This document shows, one piece after another, positions 23,179 to 34,800 of a stretch of DNA of 64,000 nucleotides (position 1 is the stretch's first letter; each line of letters starts with the position of its first letter). Under the pieces are notes generated by a model, which made no database searches, was not told the origin of the DNA, and saw nothing but the letters and a program-made list of their open reading frames with translations. The DNA lies in the NCBI GenBank assembly GCA_003118195.1, contig BEXV01000085.1:196013-260012 (forward strand), in the 5' to 3' direction. Made by a program: the position numbers and the translations under genes. Origin of the DNA: Hemicentrotus pulcherrimus. Its lineage: Eukaryota > Echinodermata > Echinoidea > Camarodonta > Strongylocentrotidae.

Positions 23179-24880
23179 GTAGACTTTAATGTCATTAGGC
23201 ATTGGTGCATCATCCACATTGTACCCCAAATCTTTTTCAAATTTCCCATTGCAAAAAAGACACCCNCCCCCCCCCCCCCACATATCCTAGTTGCAACGTC
23301 TTGTGCTTGCATCACCCAAAACCGTTTGCGTGAAATTTCACTTGGATAATGCCAGAGATATGAGTTTGTTGAATGGCTGATCATATTAATATTCCTCTAA
23401 AACAACCCAGCTTTGAAATACAGAGTTGAAATTTTGAATGGTTAAGCGATTAAAAGGAGGAAGAATGTAAATTATATATTCAATACAAGTCAATTTTTTG
23501 TGCACAATACTGTAGTATCCTTCCCCAGCTTTTTTCATTTTCATCATGTTTGTGATTATTTTGTCTTGTTTATAATTTATGTAGATATCATCATCATTTT
23601 TCCTATCTGTCTTGTTTTCACTTAATGTGATACTTCAATAGTCTTTTTTAGTTTATTATTCATATTTTGGAAGTGTACGAGTATGTTTAATTGAATCATT
23701 TAATTTCATAAAACATTTGGTTGACTCTCAGAGTATAAGTTTTATGGAAATGGAATTATGTATTTATTAATCTGTTTTTGTATGACTAATAATTGTATGC
23801 ATGTATTGATAAAAAAAATATGGGGAAACTTTGTACTTAGTTGTTCCATACAGGAGTTTTTACACTATTATTATTAAATATAACATGTACTTTGATGTTG
23901 TTCAAGTTACGCATATTCTTTTTTATGACACATTAACAGCTATATTACTAAGACATTTATCAACACTAACTTTGTGGGATTTAATAACATGGTAATACCT
24001 TACAAAATAAACATAATCAAGATTTATATATTAGGTTAAAAATTTCCAAAGATATTATACAAAGCTCTCTCAAGATTCACTTTTATTATGATTGGTAATT
24101 AGTAAAGATTGTCCATTTAAAGAAATCAATGAATAAAAGAACAATACTTAATACTTCATCTTCAATCATACGATTATGGAGCGATTTGTTAATTATTAAT
24201 TAATTATAAATAAATTATACTAGAGTTAAAGAAGTAGATATGTCAGATGTTTTTAGGAATGATTTCAAGCTGATAGATAATGCTGCATGATCGCTTAGCT
24301 TGCATTGTCATTTGAGCTGATTAAGTTACAATTTTAGCTTTAGCTTTACTTGATGTTAATTTCTCATTCATTGGATTTTCATATCAAAGCCAGAGGAAAA
24401 GGGATCTGATATTTTAATAGTTTGGCTACTACAATTACTTTTATCCATAGGGTTTGATATAAATACATTAATTAGGGATTAGTGTGAGCTATAAAGTGGA
24501 AAAGGTTTTTTTCTCCTTCTTCTTAATTGATTAAAATTCTAATATTTTGGGGTATAACTAGGGATTATTAATTCCAGAGTGAAAGAATCTGAATTAAAAG
24601 AATAATTTTGTACTGACTAGTTATAACTGGTAAACGAGAGAAACAGAGAAAGGACTAACATTTATTAACCATATGCGTAAATGGTCTGTTAAAGGTTATA
24701 AAGGACTTCTGTATACTGGTATTTGAATAACAAATGGGGGCTAACGTAATGTTCTAACCACATAACGGTATTGAGAAGAGATTTATATACTGAAATTCAA
24801 AAGTCAAATAATGTTTTGACACTTATTCAAGCACAGTCTTCTGTCAACCTGTACGACTGGTATTCTTCTCTTCCTCACAG

Positions 24881-24949
24881 TAACCCTTTACCCTAATACA
24901 CTCTCGCAAAGCACCAAATCTCTCGTCACAAGAAAAATTATTGTCCGAG
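24881..24949 (+). CDS. possible cassette exon in the ADAM stalk
   Basis: A 69-nt segment between TTCTTCTCTTCCTCACAG and GAG/GTAACT. In the required incoming phase 1 it is open and leaves in phase 1, so it could be included or skipped without frame change. It would add 23 residues rich in Ser, Thr and basic residues (V-T-L-Y-P-N-T at the start) just before the transmembrane segment. That is the region where sheddase stalks vary. An open 69-nt frame is not rare by chance, so this is a hypothesis. Confidence 0.3.
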
Positions 24950-27339
24950 GTAACTATGGAAACTCATCAACTCGTCGTATCTGTTGCCAATTTCAGATCC
25001 TCTGCCTGCCCTTCTAAAGCAGTGAAGGAGAACGAGACGGAAACTCTTCTCTCTTCTCTCTTCTTCGATCATCTGATTCTAATCCATATTTCATGTACTC
25101 TCCTCCATTCAGTCCATCTTGCATCATGTCGTTCAAAAGACTTCACGATTAATCCATACTACTTCATCAAAATGGCAATGCTGTTCTTTTTGCTGCAAAA
25201 CATGCCTGTTTTCTTCATTACATCAGTCTTATATTCACAGTCAGTCGTAGTACATGAGAAATAGTTGTGTTTTACATGTAGATGTAAATACAATAGTCAA
25301 GTAATTATTGAAGAATAGATGACTTTTGTATACTTAATTGTTCTTTTGGATCTTTAATCATTCATTAAATAAAGTATACTTCATTGATCCAACGGCTGTA
25401 TAAACAGTGAGATACAAAGATGTTCAAACTTTCTGGCAGTACATCATACCCTTCCCATAGCTTGGGCGGAAAAACCCATTAGGACTAAGAAAAGCAATTT
25501 TTAAAGTCTTTAAGTATCAACCGATACATTATATTTGAATGTATTAAAAATAGAAAGATGTTTTATTTTATGGAAACCAAAACTGTGACAATTGGAAAAT
25601 TCATTTACCCTTCTACATGTTTGTTGAATGGTAGATATTCAATTCCCTTGGATTCATTTTCTTAGATGAGAAAAAAAGTGTGAAAAGAATGCATAAATTT
25701 GGTCCTTCTCTGTCGTTAACCCTTCCTGAAGTTGTTGATTTGATATTACAGAAATTGGTTTATGAAGGGGTTTTGATCTACAGGAGTTGAGTTTTTTCAA
25801 GTGTTAAATTCCATACTAACACCTTGACATGGTACAGTACAAAGTGATTAAAGCTATGCAGATGCAGTGTTTTTGGTACGAGGAATGCCCGTTTTTCACT
25901 GCAATACCTTTGCTCTACTGGACCATACAGGTACTTATAACAGTCAATCTTATTAAACACCCTTTCTTTTACAATGTACTCCAAAAGCTCCCGCCCTCAG
26001 CACTAAAAATAACAATCATTTTTAAAACCACATTTTAACTAACACTTCATGATGTTTCACCATTGTATGTGTTATTTTACATAACAAATGTTTCAGAGTC
26101 TGGTATATTTTTTAATACAATTAACAATCCCTAATTAACAGTTCTGCATAGAATTCTTGCTTAGCTGTTGCTTTTACAAAATCTAACTTTTAACTAATTC
26201 TGTTTTTGTTTTGTTACTAACACTTTGTCACATGGCACTATATCAATTCAATGTTTCAGAATATATATTCATAATTTATCCACAACAATCTATGTCACTA
26301 TGATCAATAATCATTAGTCAGTTTAGATATGTAGTTCAATATTCTAACCATAACATATTACTTAATCAACATATTGCATCTGGGAACTATGTGGCTCCTG
26401 TATTGAGCCAAGGGGAATGGACAAATTCAGTAGTCAATGAGTTAATTTCATTATCTTCATCATACATGTATGCACACTAGATGATTATAGTCCATAGGAT
26501 GTTAACCCATGGTTATTGTAATGTCTTCATAATTGCAATAGGCATATTTTTATTGACTTTTCTTATCATGTAGAACAGTAGATCCACCGTAATGCTAGTT
26601 ATCCATATCCAGTGAAATAAAATGCATCATCATACATGACATATCATCATACTCATTCATATTTCTAGAAATGGTTTAGAAAGTACAGTTATATGAGAAA
26701 GAAATCCAGTTTCTAGCCCCTCAGCCTGATGAATAATGAATATTCTTTTGCCATTGGCTTAATACAGGGGCCATCTGTGGACAGTAAAAAATGGGTTTAG
26801 AAAAGTTCAGCAATCGGTAGATTACAGGATTAGTTTGTGTGTATGTGCCCAAGGATCAGAGGTGTTAATTATTTGTTATGACCCCTGTGGATAGGAACGA
26901 GCATAGGTATAGATGCTTTCTCAGGTGCATAAAATTATCTTCCATAGTGTCATACATGTAGTCGAAGATCAGATAGTCCTTGAAAACATATTTTATAAAC
27001 CAGTGGGTTTATTGCACTGACTCTTTAGTTTATAACATTGAAAGTAATGAGACTGTAGTTTATGGGTTGGGAAATAAAAACACAAAATCTTTAGTTTTTG
27101 TACTGTAAGACCTTACTAGAATGCTTACTTTTCTTTTCTACTCAGTATTTTCTTCTTGTAAACTTTCTCTTGTCTTCATCTTGCCATTGAGCTTTTCTCT
27201 CTCTGTATTATAGTTTCTGTCCATTCTGTCTTGTATGGCTTGTGTGCTTAATGATGCATATACATAAATGTCTCGTCGCTTCCGCATCATTTGTCATGAG
27301 TCATGACTCCTGCTTGTAAGGCTAGCTTTCTCCTTCATG

Positions 27340-27606
27340 TACTCTCTCTCTCTCTCTCTCTCATTTCTTTCTGCCCCCCCTTCTTGATTTCTTCTTCTCC
27401 TCTCTCCTTCCCCTTCTCCCTCACAATGTGTCCATCTCTGTCTCTCATTTCTTTCTGCCCCCCTTCTTGATTTCTTCTTCTCCTCTTTCCTTCCCCTTCT
27501 CCCTCACAATGTGTCCATCTCTGTCTCTCATTTCTTTCTGCCCCCCTTCTTGATTTCTTCTTCTTCTCTCCCCTTCCCCTTCTCCCTCACAATGTGTCCA
27601 TCTCTG
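27340..27606. repeat. CT-rich tandem repeat, 83-84-bp unit, three copies
   Basis: After a (CT)n run, copies start at 27359, 27443 and 27526, each beginning TCTCATTTCTTTCTGCCCCC and ending CAATGTGTCCATCTCTGT. They are nearly identical, so the expansion is recent. Further CT and TG microsatellites follow to about 27950. Pyrimidine-derived open frames in this region are not genes. Confidence 0.9.
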
Positions 27607-28263
27607 TATCTCTTTGTTTCTCATCTTTCTTCATGTAAAGCTTTGACTGTCTTCCACTTTCTCAAAACTCTGTCCCTGAATCATCTCTTGTCTTAGTGTC
27701 TGTGTGTGTGTGTGTTTCTCTCTCTCTCCCTCCCTCTCTCTCTCTGCCCCCTCCTTCTCACTTCTGTGTGTCCCCATCTGTTCTGTCAATCTTTTCCTCT
27801 CCCCTCAAACGTTTTGTCCCCCTTTCTTTCTTCAAATGTATCCCTTGCTCCATCTTTCATCTGTCACTGCCTCCATTTGTCAGGCTTTATCTCCACCCCC
27901 CCCCCATCTCTCCCTCTCCATCTATCTCTCTCTCTCTCTCTCTCTCTCTGAGAAAAGAAAATGAAATAAAAGAAGAATAAATAAGTAGAATAAAGTAATA
28001 GTAACAGACCACATTTATCACAATAGGTCAAAACCTGTGGTGGAATTTGTACATTACTATCTGCTGTTCATTAAATGACTGAAATGACACTTACAAAATA
28101 TTTGTTACAAAAAATTACAAAATCACCATCGAGGTAAGTTTTCAGTTAACTACTTAATTATTAATACCCAAGTTTTTTAATTGTGTTTGTGTAAAGTATG
28201 TGAAAATTCATTTGTCTAGATTTATATTTTTTTTTTAATGTGACATATTTAAGCTCACATCTT

Positions 28264-28375
28264 AGAGTATTCAACAAAGGCCCTAATTCAATTAGTCCAC
28301 CTTTTACTCCTGAATTACAGAAAACACATAAAACATCAAACTTAGGAGGAGCATGAATAATTTGGTTAAGTGTAT
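28264..28375. repeat. dispersed repeat, copy 1
   Basis: AGTATTCAACAAAGGCCCTA followed by CCACCTTTTACTCCTGA, an A-rich part and GGAGGAGCATGAATAATTT. A second copy in the same orientation lies at 61337-61445. Type unknown; probably a transposon fragment. Confidence 0.55.
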
Positions 28376-28411
28376 ATGAACTGAATTACTTGATCTTCCG
28401 AGTACTAAGCT

Positions 28412-28918
28412 TTAAAACTGTAAGCAGCACAGTTTTGGGAAATTTTGAAAATTGGATGGATAGCAATTTTTTTACAATTTTGATTTTGATTTGGATGCCC
28501 ATGTGGATGTAATATAAGCCCTAGAAAATTTAGCCCCTAAAACATTTCTGCTTTCGAGAAATTGAATAATCACAAATTTACTGGTAAATTTATAACATTT
28601 CAAATAGCACCTACGGCCATTTCATGGTAGCTGGGACCATTAACATCTCAGAATATGCAGTTCTGATATATAATTTCCAAACAGGAATAGGTAATCGGTC
28701 GATTGTAGTCAAGAAACATGGTTTTAAAGCTTAAGTAATATCAGTCTTGAGAAGGCGCTATACAACATAAAGAGTTTATTGTTTCCAATTTCATCACTTT
28801 AGACTCGACTTCAACCGCGGCAACAATCATTGAATATTGTACAATAGTAAATGCTTCCAATATCTTCATTGACCCCATACCTTCATGACCCCATACCAAA
28901 CCTTTGTATTACCTTTAA
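28412..28918 (+). mobile_element. TTAA-flanked MITE, copy A
   Basis: A 507-bp element with TTAA at both ends. The right terminus CTTTGTATTACCTTTAA is the inverse of the left terminus seen in copy B; the left terminus here is somewhat eroded. The interior has no coding capacity. Copy B at 30209-30719 is its reverse complement with moderate divergence. Confidence 0.75.
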
Positions 28919-30208
28919 TTGAAATACCATATCAGCTTAATAGCTTAATATAAATCAATTTAGGGTCATTTACTGAAGTCTCCACACTTTAAAAAATAAA
29001 GTTGGTTATGATCACAGGAATAAAATGTTTGCTCACTTTCTGTAAAACAATAATGAAGTCGCCAGTGAGCAGAAGAATTTAGAGCCCCCTAAAAATGACT
29101 CTCGTAAGTACATATGGTTAATGTAAAAAGGGATTTATTATCTACAAATTATCAAAGCAGGTAGTTCTCGGGGGATTCTATATTTCTATATGTGCATGTG
29201 AAAAATATAACAAGTTATATAAATACATATTATAGTGGGATGATAAGGATTCATATAATTTTTTTAATCCAATGGGCAATACACTCATGAGGTGAAAAAT
29301 GCTCCTTACATTTCAAATGCATTTAATGCTCCCTATTATAAAGAAAGGAATTTGTATGTGTTCCTGACTATTACAGGATATTTTTTGAGAGGGGGTGGGG
29401 GAGTAAACTTCAGGATTTATTGTTATTTTGCATTGTTGCATCCTATGTATTGTTTCCTTCCAATTGATGTACCCCCCAAAAAAACAAAAAACAAAAAACA
29501 AAACAAACAAAAACAACAAAATAATAATAATAATAATAATCTTGAAGATGGATAAACACCAAGGGGAAAAATAGCACTTTTGCATGATTTGACAAGAGAA
29601 AGCATCAACCATATAAACCAGTATATTCATAAACATAGCATGTTAATAAAAAGGTGTGATATATTCGACTGATGTGTACTTTCAAGTCGTGTGAATGCTA
29701 AAATCATGCTAAATTTGTGTTTAGATGCAGTGTCGACCAAATAATTAGTAATGGGTTGGGCTTGAAGATTTGCAGTGACTAAAACATCAATGTAGTTTTA
29801 AACAGGACACTGATGTAACATCATAGTAAAAATTATAAACTGTATTAATATCATAAGGCACATGCATGTACTGTGCATGTAGTCCTGTAGTGGAATATCT
29901 TATGTAATACATGTATAGTTGGGTCACATGGGTGACCATAAAGGCTGTACCAGTTGGTAAATATCACATTAAAAGGAAATCCTATCTTGATATCAAACTA
30001 TTCTCTAGGAAAGCAGAAAATCAGAGAAGTAGACTGGTAAAAGTTTGCATGAAATCGGACAAAAAACTATATAAAGTTGATGAATTTGTAAAAGTTGTAA
30101 TCACTATTGGTACGGGCTCTTCAAATTGACTGAATCAGTAATATGATGTATTGGCGGACAACTTTCCCATTTGTTCAAACACACAAAATGACTAAAAAAT
30201 TATTTTCT
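28919..30208. other. intronic spacer between the two MITE copies
   Basis: AT-rich, with an A/C-rich run and (AAT)n at about 29481-29540. No coding sequence; small open frames here are low-complexity. Confidence 0.7.
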
Positions 30209-30719
30209 TTAAAGGTATTACAAAGTTTTGGTATGGGGTCATGAATTTGGTTCAAATTAACAAATTTGAAGTATATGCGTTCCTACAATATTCATTGATC
30301 GTTTTCCCGGTTGAAATCGAGTCTAAAGTTATGAAATTATAAATAATAAACTCTTTATGTTGTAAAGCTCCCTCTCAAGATCAAGATATCAATTTAGCTA
30401 TGAAACAACGTTTCTTGACTAGAATCGGCCGATTAGCTATTCCTGTTTGGAAACTATATATCACAACTACATATTCTGAGATTTTCATGGTCGCAGCTAC
30501 CATTGTACGGCCGTAGGCGCTATTTGAAATTTTATCAAAATCTATCGGGAGTACCGATAAATTTTTATATTCATTTTTTCTCAAAAACAGAAGTGTTTTA
30601 GGGGTTAATTTGTTTAGTGTTTATAATACACCCACAGGGGCATCCAAATATATCAAAATTGTAGAGATTCACCATCTACACAATTTTCAAAATTTCCCAA
30701 AACTTTGTATTACCTTTAA
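30209..30719 (-). mobile_element. TTAA-flanked MITE, copy B
   Basis: A 511-bp reverse-oriented copy of the element at 28412-28918. Ends are TTAAAGGTATTACAAAGTTT and AAACTTTGTATTACCTTTAA, giving terminal inverted repeats and TTAA on both sides. TTAA duplication is typical of piggyBac-type elements, but no transposase is present to confirm the family. Confidence 0.8.
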
Positions 30720-31522
30720 TTCTCAAAATAAATGATTTAGGAGGATCTTTTCTATGAGAGGACATATGATATTATGCTATCTATAATATATGTTGAGTAT
30801 TGCCCCAAGGGAGTAGACGCTTAGAAGAAAAACAGAAATGACTGATATTTTTTTTATAGAATGAACAGAAGAGTTATCAGCGAATATGTCACAATCCACT
30901 CACCAAGCTGCCAATTTGAGATTCGCATAGACTTCGTAATCTCAAACATTCATAACTTTCTTATTATTGGTCTCACTGTGAATCACCATATTATCTTTAT
31001 ATTGATATCATGCTGTATGTTTAATAACATTGTCATGGTTGCTTGTTTTCATTGTAAAAGTGTTCATTTCAGATAAGAATTCATTGTATTTCCATGATTA
31101 CTACTTAATAAATTGTAAGACTAGTGTTTATGTATTCATGTATATGTATTTGTATGACAAGCATGGACCATGAAGTATTCACATCGTAGAATGATTCACC
31201 ATTATTTATATTAGTGTCATGCATTTGTTACAGATCACATGTATAAATGTATATATATATTATTCCATTACAAGCATGAATTTGGTTGTAAATGCATTGC
31301 GTATTTCATTTGTTGATATGTATTCATTTTCCATGAATCTCGAAGTAGCATGAAGTACTGCAAGCAGAGTTTGTACATGTCACATTTTACCACGAGATTG
31401 GGATTTTTGTGATGATCACTCATGAAATGTACATGTAGGTTATATCTTTATATTATCCTCTTTTTCCCATTTTTTAGAGGCTACAGTGATTACTGTGGTA
31501 TTATAAGACCACCCCCCCCCCC

Positions 31523-31924
31523 NNNNNNNNNNNNNNNNNNNNNNNNNNNNNNNNNNNNNNNNNNNNNNNNNNNNNNNNNNNNNNNNNNNNNNNNNNNNNN
31601 NNNNNNNNNNNNNNNNNNNNNNNNNNNNNNNNNNNNNNNNNNNNNNNNNNNNNNNNNNNNNNNNNNNNNNNNNNNNNNNNNNNNNNNNNNNNNNNNNNNN
31701 NNNNNNNNNNNNNNNNNNNNNNNNNNNNNNNNNNNNNNNNNNNNNNNNNNNNNNNNNNNNNNNNNNNNNNNNNNNNNNNNNNNNNNNNNNNNNNNNNNNN
31801 NNNNNNNNNNNNNNNNNNNNNNNNNNNNNNNNNNNNNNNNNNNNNNNNNNNNNNNNNNNNNNNNNNNNNNNNNNNNNNNNNNNNNNNNNNNNNNNNNNNN
31901 NNNNNNNNNNNNNNNNNNNNNNNN
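31523..31924. other. assembly gap of 402 Ns
   Basis: A run of N flanked by poly-C on both sides, so the gap falls at a C-rich simple repeat. Any open frame drawn across it is artificial. A missing small exon here cannot be excluded, but exon phases on either side do not require one. Confidence 0.98.
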
Positions 31925-32089
31925 TCCCCCCCCCCCCCCTGCTGCCTCTCCTCCCTTGCTCCTTATCCTCATAACTGGCAATCTTTTAGAAGATTTACTT
32001 CAGAACAATCAACATTGTGATTACCGTTGCCATGTAAAAACAGAACTTTAACAAATCACATCCCTTTAATTCATCCCTATGATCTACAG

Positions 32090-32237
32090 GTGGCCCAGGC
32101 TCCAACATGGTCATCGTGCTCCTAGTCATGTTCCTCTGCGTCCTCCCAGGCCTGACGCTCATTGGAATCCTAGTCTACTGCAAGAGACAAACTCTCTCCA
32201 AGATGGTCTCCAAGTCCAAGGGAACTACAAAGCAAAC
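32090..32237 (+). CDS. ADAM transmembrane exon
   Basis: A 148-nt exon from phase 1 to phase 2 between ATGATCTACAG and GTGAGC. After G-G-P-G-S-N it encodes a hydrophobic helix of about 24 residues (M-V-I-V-L-L-V-M-F-L, then I-G-I-L-V-Y-C). A basic stop-transfer stretch with K-R and several Lys follows. This anchors the protease as a type I membrane protein. Confidence 0.93.
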
Positions 32238-32633
32238 GTGAGCAGACTTTATTGAGAACAGTGGTATTCTTGACATCTAAAAAAAAAAACATGGACACTG
32301 TTTGATATGGGTCTACTCTGATTGGAACACATTCAGAAAGATATTCCTTCTTAGTTTTGAATCACTTTAACTTAATGCAAAGATATATCATTTGAAATAA
32401 ATCTTGAGTTCAAGTTATCACACAAAATAAGAGTTTACAGACTCAAACCAAACTGGCACTGACTGCTCAATAATTATATTGTTCGTTAGTTGGTTTACAT
32501 TTTGCTGATTCAAATCAACTATTAAGGATTAATTTTATTCAATATTAGCTTTAATAACCGTGTCTTTTTAAGCTCTTCAAAGAAATTGTACAATAGTTTT
32601 ATTAATAAAGGTCTTTTGCTCTTTCACTTACAG

Positions 32634-33435
32634 TTATCCCTCGAGCAACTATCGCAATCAAGAGAGTAGACCTGCGCCGGGGCCTGCACGCCACGCCCCA
32701 GCCAAACCTACAATACAGCATACCTATCTACAGGAGACACCTAATGTCTTTAAATTCCCTGCTTCAAGTGCCCCTCCAGCCGCTCCTCAAGCCGCTATGA
32801 GACCTGCACGAACAGCACCGGCACCGGTGAGATCCCAGGAGACACCAATAGTTCACCGGCCTGCACCTCCAGTTTCACAAGCTAAAAAACCAACAGCAAG
32901 TATAGCACCATTGAAAGTGGAAACAGCACCAAAACCATCAAGGCCTCCGGTACCGTTGAACAAACCTCCCAGCCCGGCTAAGAGCCCTCCCGCGGTGTCG
33001 GTGCCGGCTCCAAAGGGCATCAGGGTAGCACCCAAACCTCCCTCCGTACATTCCAGTGCCAAACCTCAGTTCAGGTTACCACCTCCTATAGAGGCTAGCA
33101 CCACCAAACCTGCAAATGCACCACCAGGACTACCCAAGAAACCAGCGCTAAAACCAACGGTACCCAAGGTGCCACTGAGACCAACCCCCATTACAAGACC
33201 TAAACCGAATGTAAATCGTAACAACTCTACAGAACTCGATGAAAGCTCAAACTTTTCACCAACTAATAAAGTCTCAGAACCTGTTGCAGCAGAGAGGTCG
33301 ATACCGGTAGCAGATAAACCCCTCGTGGCTCTAAAACCAGTACCACCCAAAAAACCAGCGGTACCGAACAAACCGACCGTGCCAACTAGGCCACCTGCTC
33401 TTAAACCACCTGTCAAGAAGGACCCTGTTGTATGA
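32634..33435 (+). CDS. ADAM proline-rich cytoplasmic tail, last coding exon
   Basis: Terminal coding exon entered in phase 2 after CTTTCACTTACAG and ending at TGA 33433-33435. It gives about 267 residues dominated by Pro, Ala and Lys, with many P-x-x-P motifs such as R-P-P-V-P-L-N-K-P, L-P-K-K-P-A-L-K-P and R-P-P-A-L-K-P-P. Vertebrate ADAM9, 12, 15 and 19 tails bind SH3 proteins through similar sites; here that is inferred. The tail is long for the family. The Met at 32797 is internal, not a separate start: the frame is open back to the acceptor and matches the incoming phase. Confidence 0.92.
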
Positions 33436-34800
33436 CGATAGTGTCTCAACAATCTAGGCTTTTATTAATGAACTCTTTATCATCGGTACTCAACTAAGTC
33501 TTTTCTGTGATTCCAGTTTATTTAAGAGGAATGTGCTATGTTCGTCGTGAATGTCCACTCATAAGATGTTGCTGCCTCTAGTGTGCAGATGGAAAAATTC
33601 CACATCGGCAGAAATCTGCAAAAACATGTTTGAACATGTTGATCTAATGTACAAGACTTGTTTTCGAGTGTGTGCAATAGATACTTGTCACCAAAGGGTA
33701 GACCACAATGTTTCAAGAAGATAATTTTTCCCTAAAGGCGCTATTCGTTACCACACAAAAGTACATGTATGCCCACAAGGGCTATAGAATCTCATTTCTG
33801 CCCATGTGGAGTTGTCCAGTTAACTCTGTTCTTTCATGTATGTATATTTATGAAATTCATTTTCAACTTAAGCAAATTCCATGTTTTTTCTCATTTATGT
33901 AACATGATAGGGTTGTTCCTGATTGTTTTAAGTTCAAAGGCTAATCTGCATCTTTAAAAAAATGCCTTTATAGAATGCATCAAATACAAGATGTAGAATC
34001 GAGTACCGAAGTGCTAATGTCATATACTCTCATCATTAAAGGTAAAGACCAGTATTGGAAACTCCCCAATTTCAAAAAATGAAATGGAAGCTTTCATTAC
34101 CAATCATGTGAAAGAATATGTTTTGACTAATACATGATGATAACAAATTTGCCGGGAAACCGCCTACTAATTCATATATTTGGTAAATTTGTTTCTCTCA
34201 TGGACTGTGAGAGATATAGGGTAGTCCCATATACATCTTTCTGTGTATAGTGCTTGTAACTTTACGAAGAATGGGCCAAATTTCTTATCATTTTGATGAT
34301 TCCAGAACCTTGCAGATGCTAGATGCTAGATGATCAACCTTTTCTGATCGATTCCACAACGTTTCTTTCACAATGCAATCGCATGACCATTACTGGTCTT
34401 TACCTTTAAGATGACTGGTTCTAAACAACAGAGCCTGCACATGAGGTTCACCGCAAAATCATTCAAGCAACGAGCTGGAGCAGGGCAAATTCAGTGTTTG
34501 GTGCTGGTGTGATCAATACACCATTGTTTAGCACAAAATTGTTTTGGAGCCAGCATCCTATGGCTTCACACATTGGTACTCTATAAAGAACAGCATGTGA
34601 ACAAAATGATTAATTAAGTAAGAGATGGGATATATGAATATGGTCACCCAATTTTTTGACATGTGCAGTGGAATGTGCAAAATGATCGAGTTTGTAAATA
34701 TAGTTACATGTAACTTATCTTTAGGCACACAAATATGTAAGTGGATGAGTTTAATCATTCAAAATACAAGGACCTGATCAAACAAATAAAGCGATAATTT
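33436..34800 (+). other. probable ADAM 3' UTR
   Basis: Non-coding sequence after the ADAM stop codon. A usable AATAAA lies at 34785-34790, and another at 37390-37395 could serve a longer form. A TTAA-flanked MITE sits inside at 34036-34410. The true transcript end is unknown. Confidence 0.5.
34036..34410. mobile_element. TTAA-flanked MITE, second family
   Basis: The left end TTAAAGGTAAAGACCAGTAT and right end CATTACTGGTCTTTACCTTTAA are inverted repeats of about 20 bp with TTAA at each border (34036-34039 and 34407-34410). The interior of about 330 bp is non-coding and unrelated to the MITE pair at 28-31 kb, though the terminal AGGTA is shared. Confidence 0.8.

Noticed and set aside
27511..27980. 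Overlapping Ser/Pro/Leu-rich frames on the plus strand
   Set aside because: Pyrimidine-rich simple sequence reads open in all three frames. There is no conserved motif.
31422..32051. Long open frame across the N run, on both strands
   Set aside because: It exists only because Ns do not encode stops. Flanks are poly-C and non-coding.
32797..33435. A separate proline-rich gene starting at Met 32797
   Set aside because: The frame is open upstream to a splice acceptor at 32633 and joins the transmembrane exon in phase, so it is the ADAM tail.
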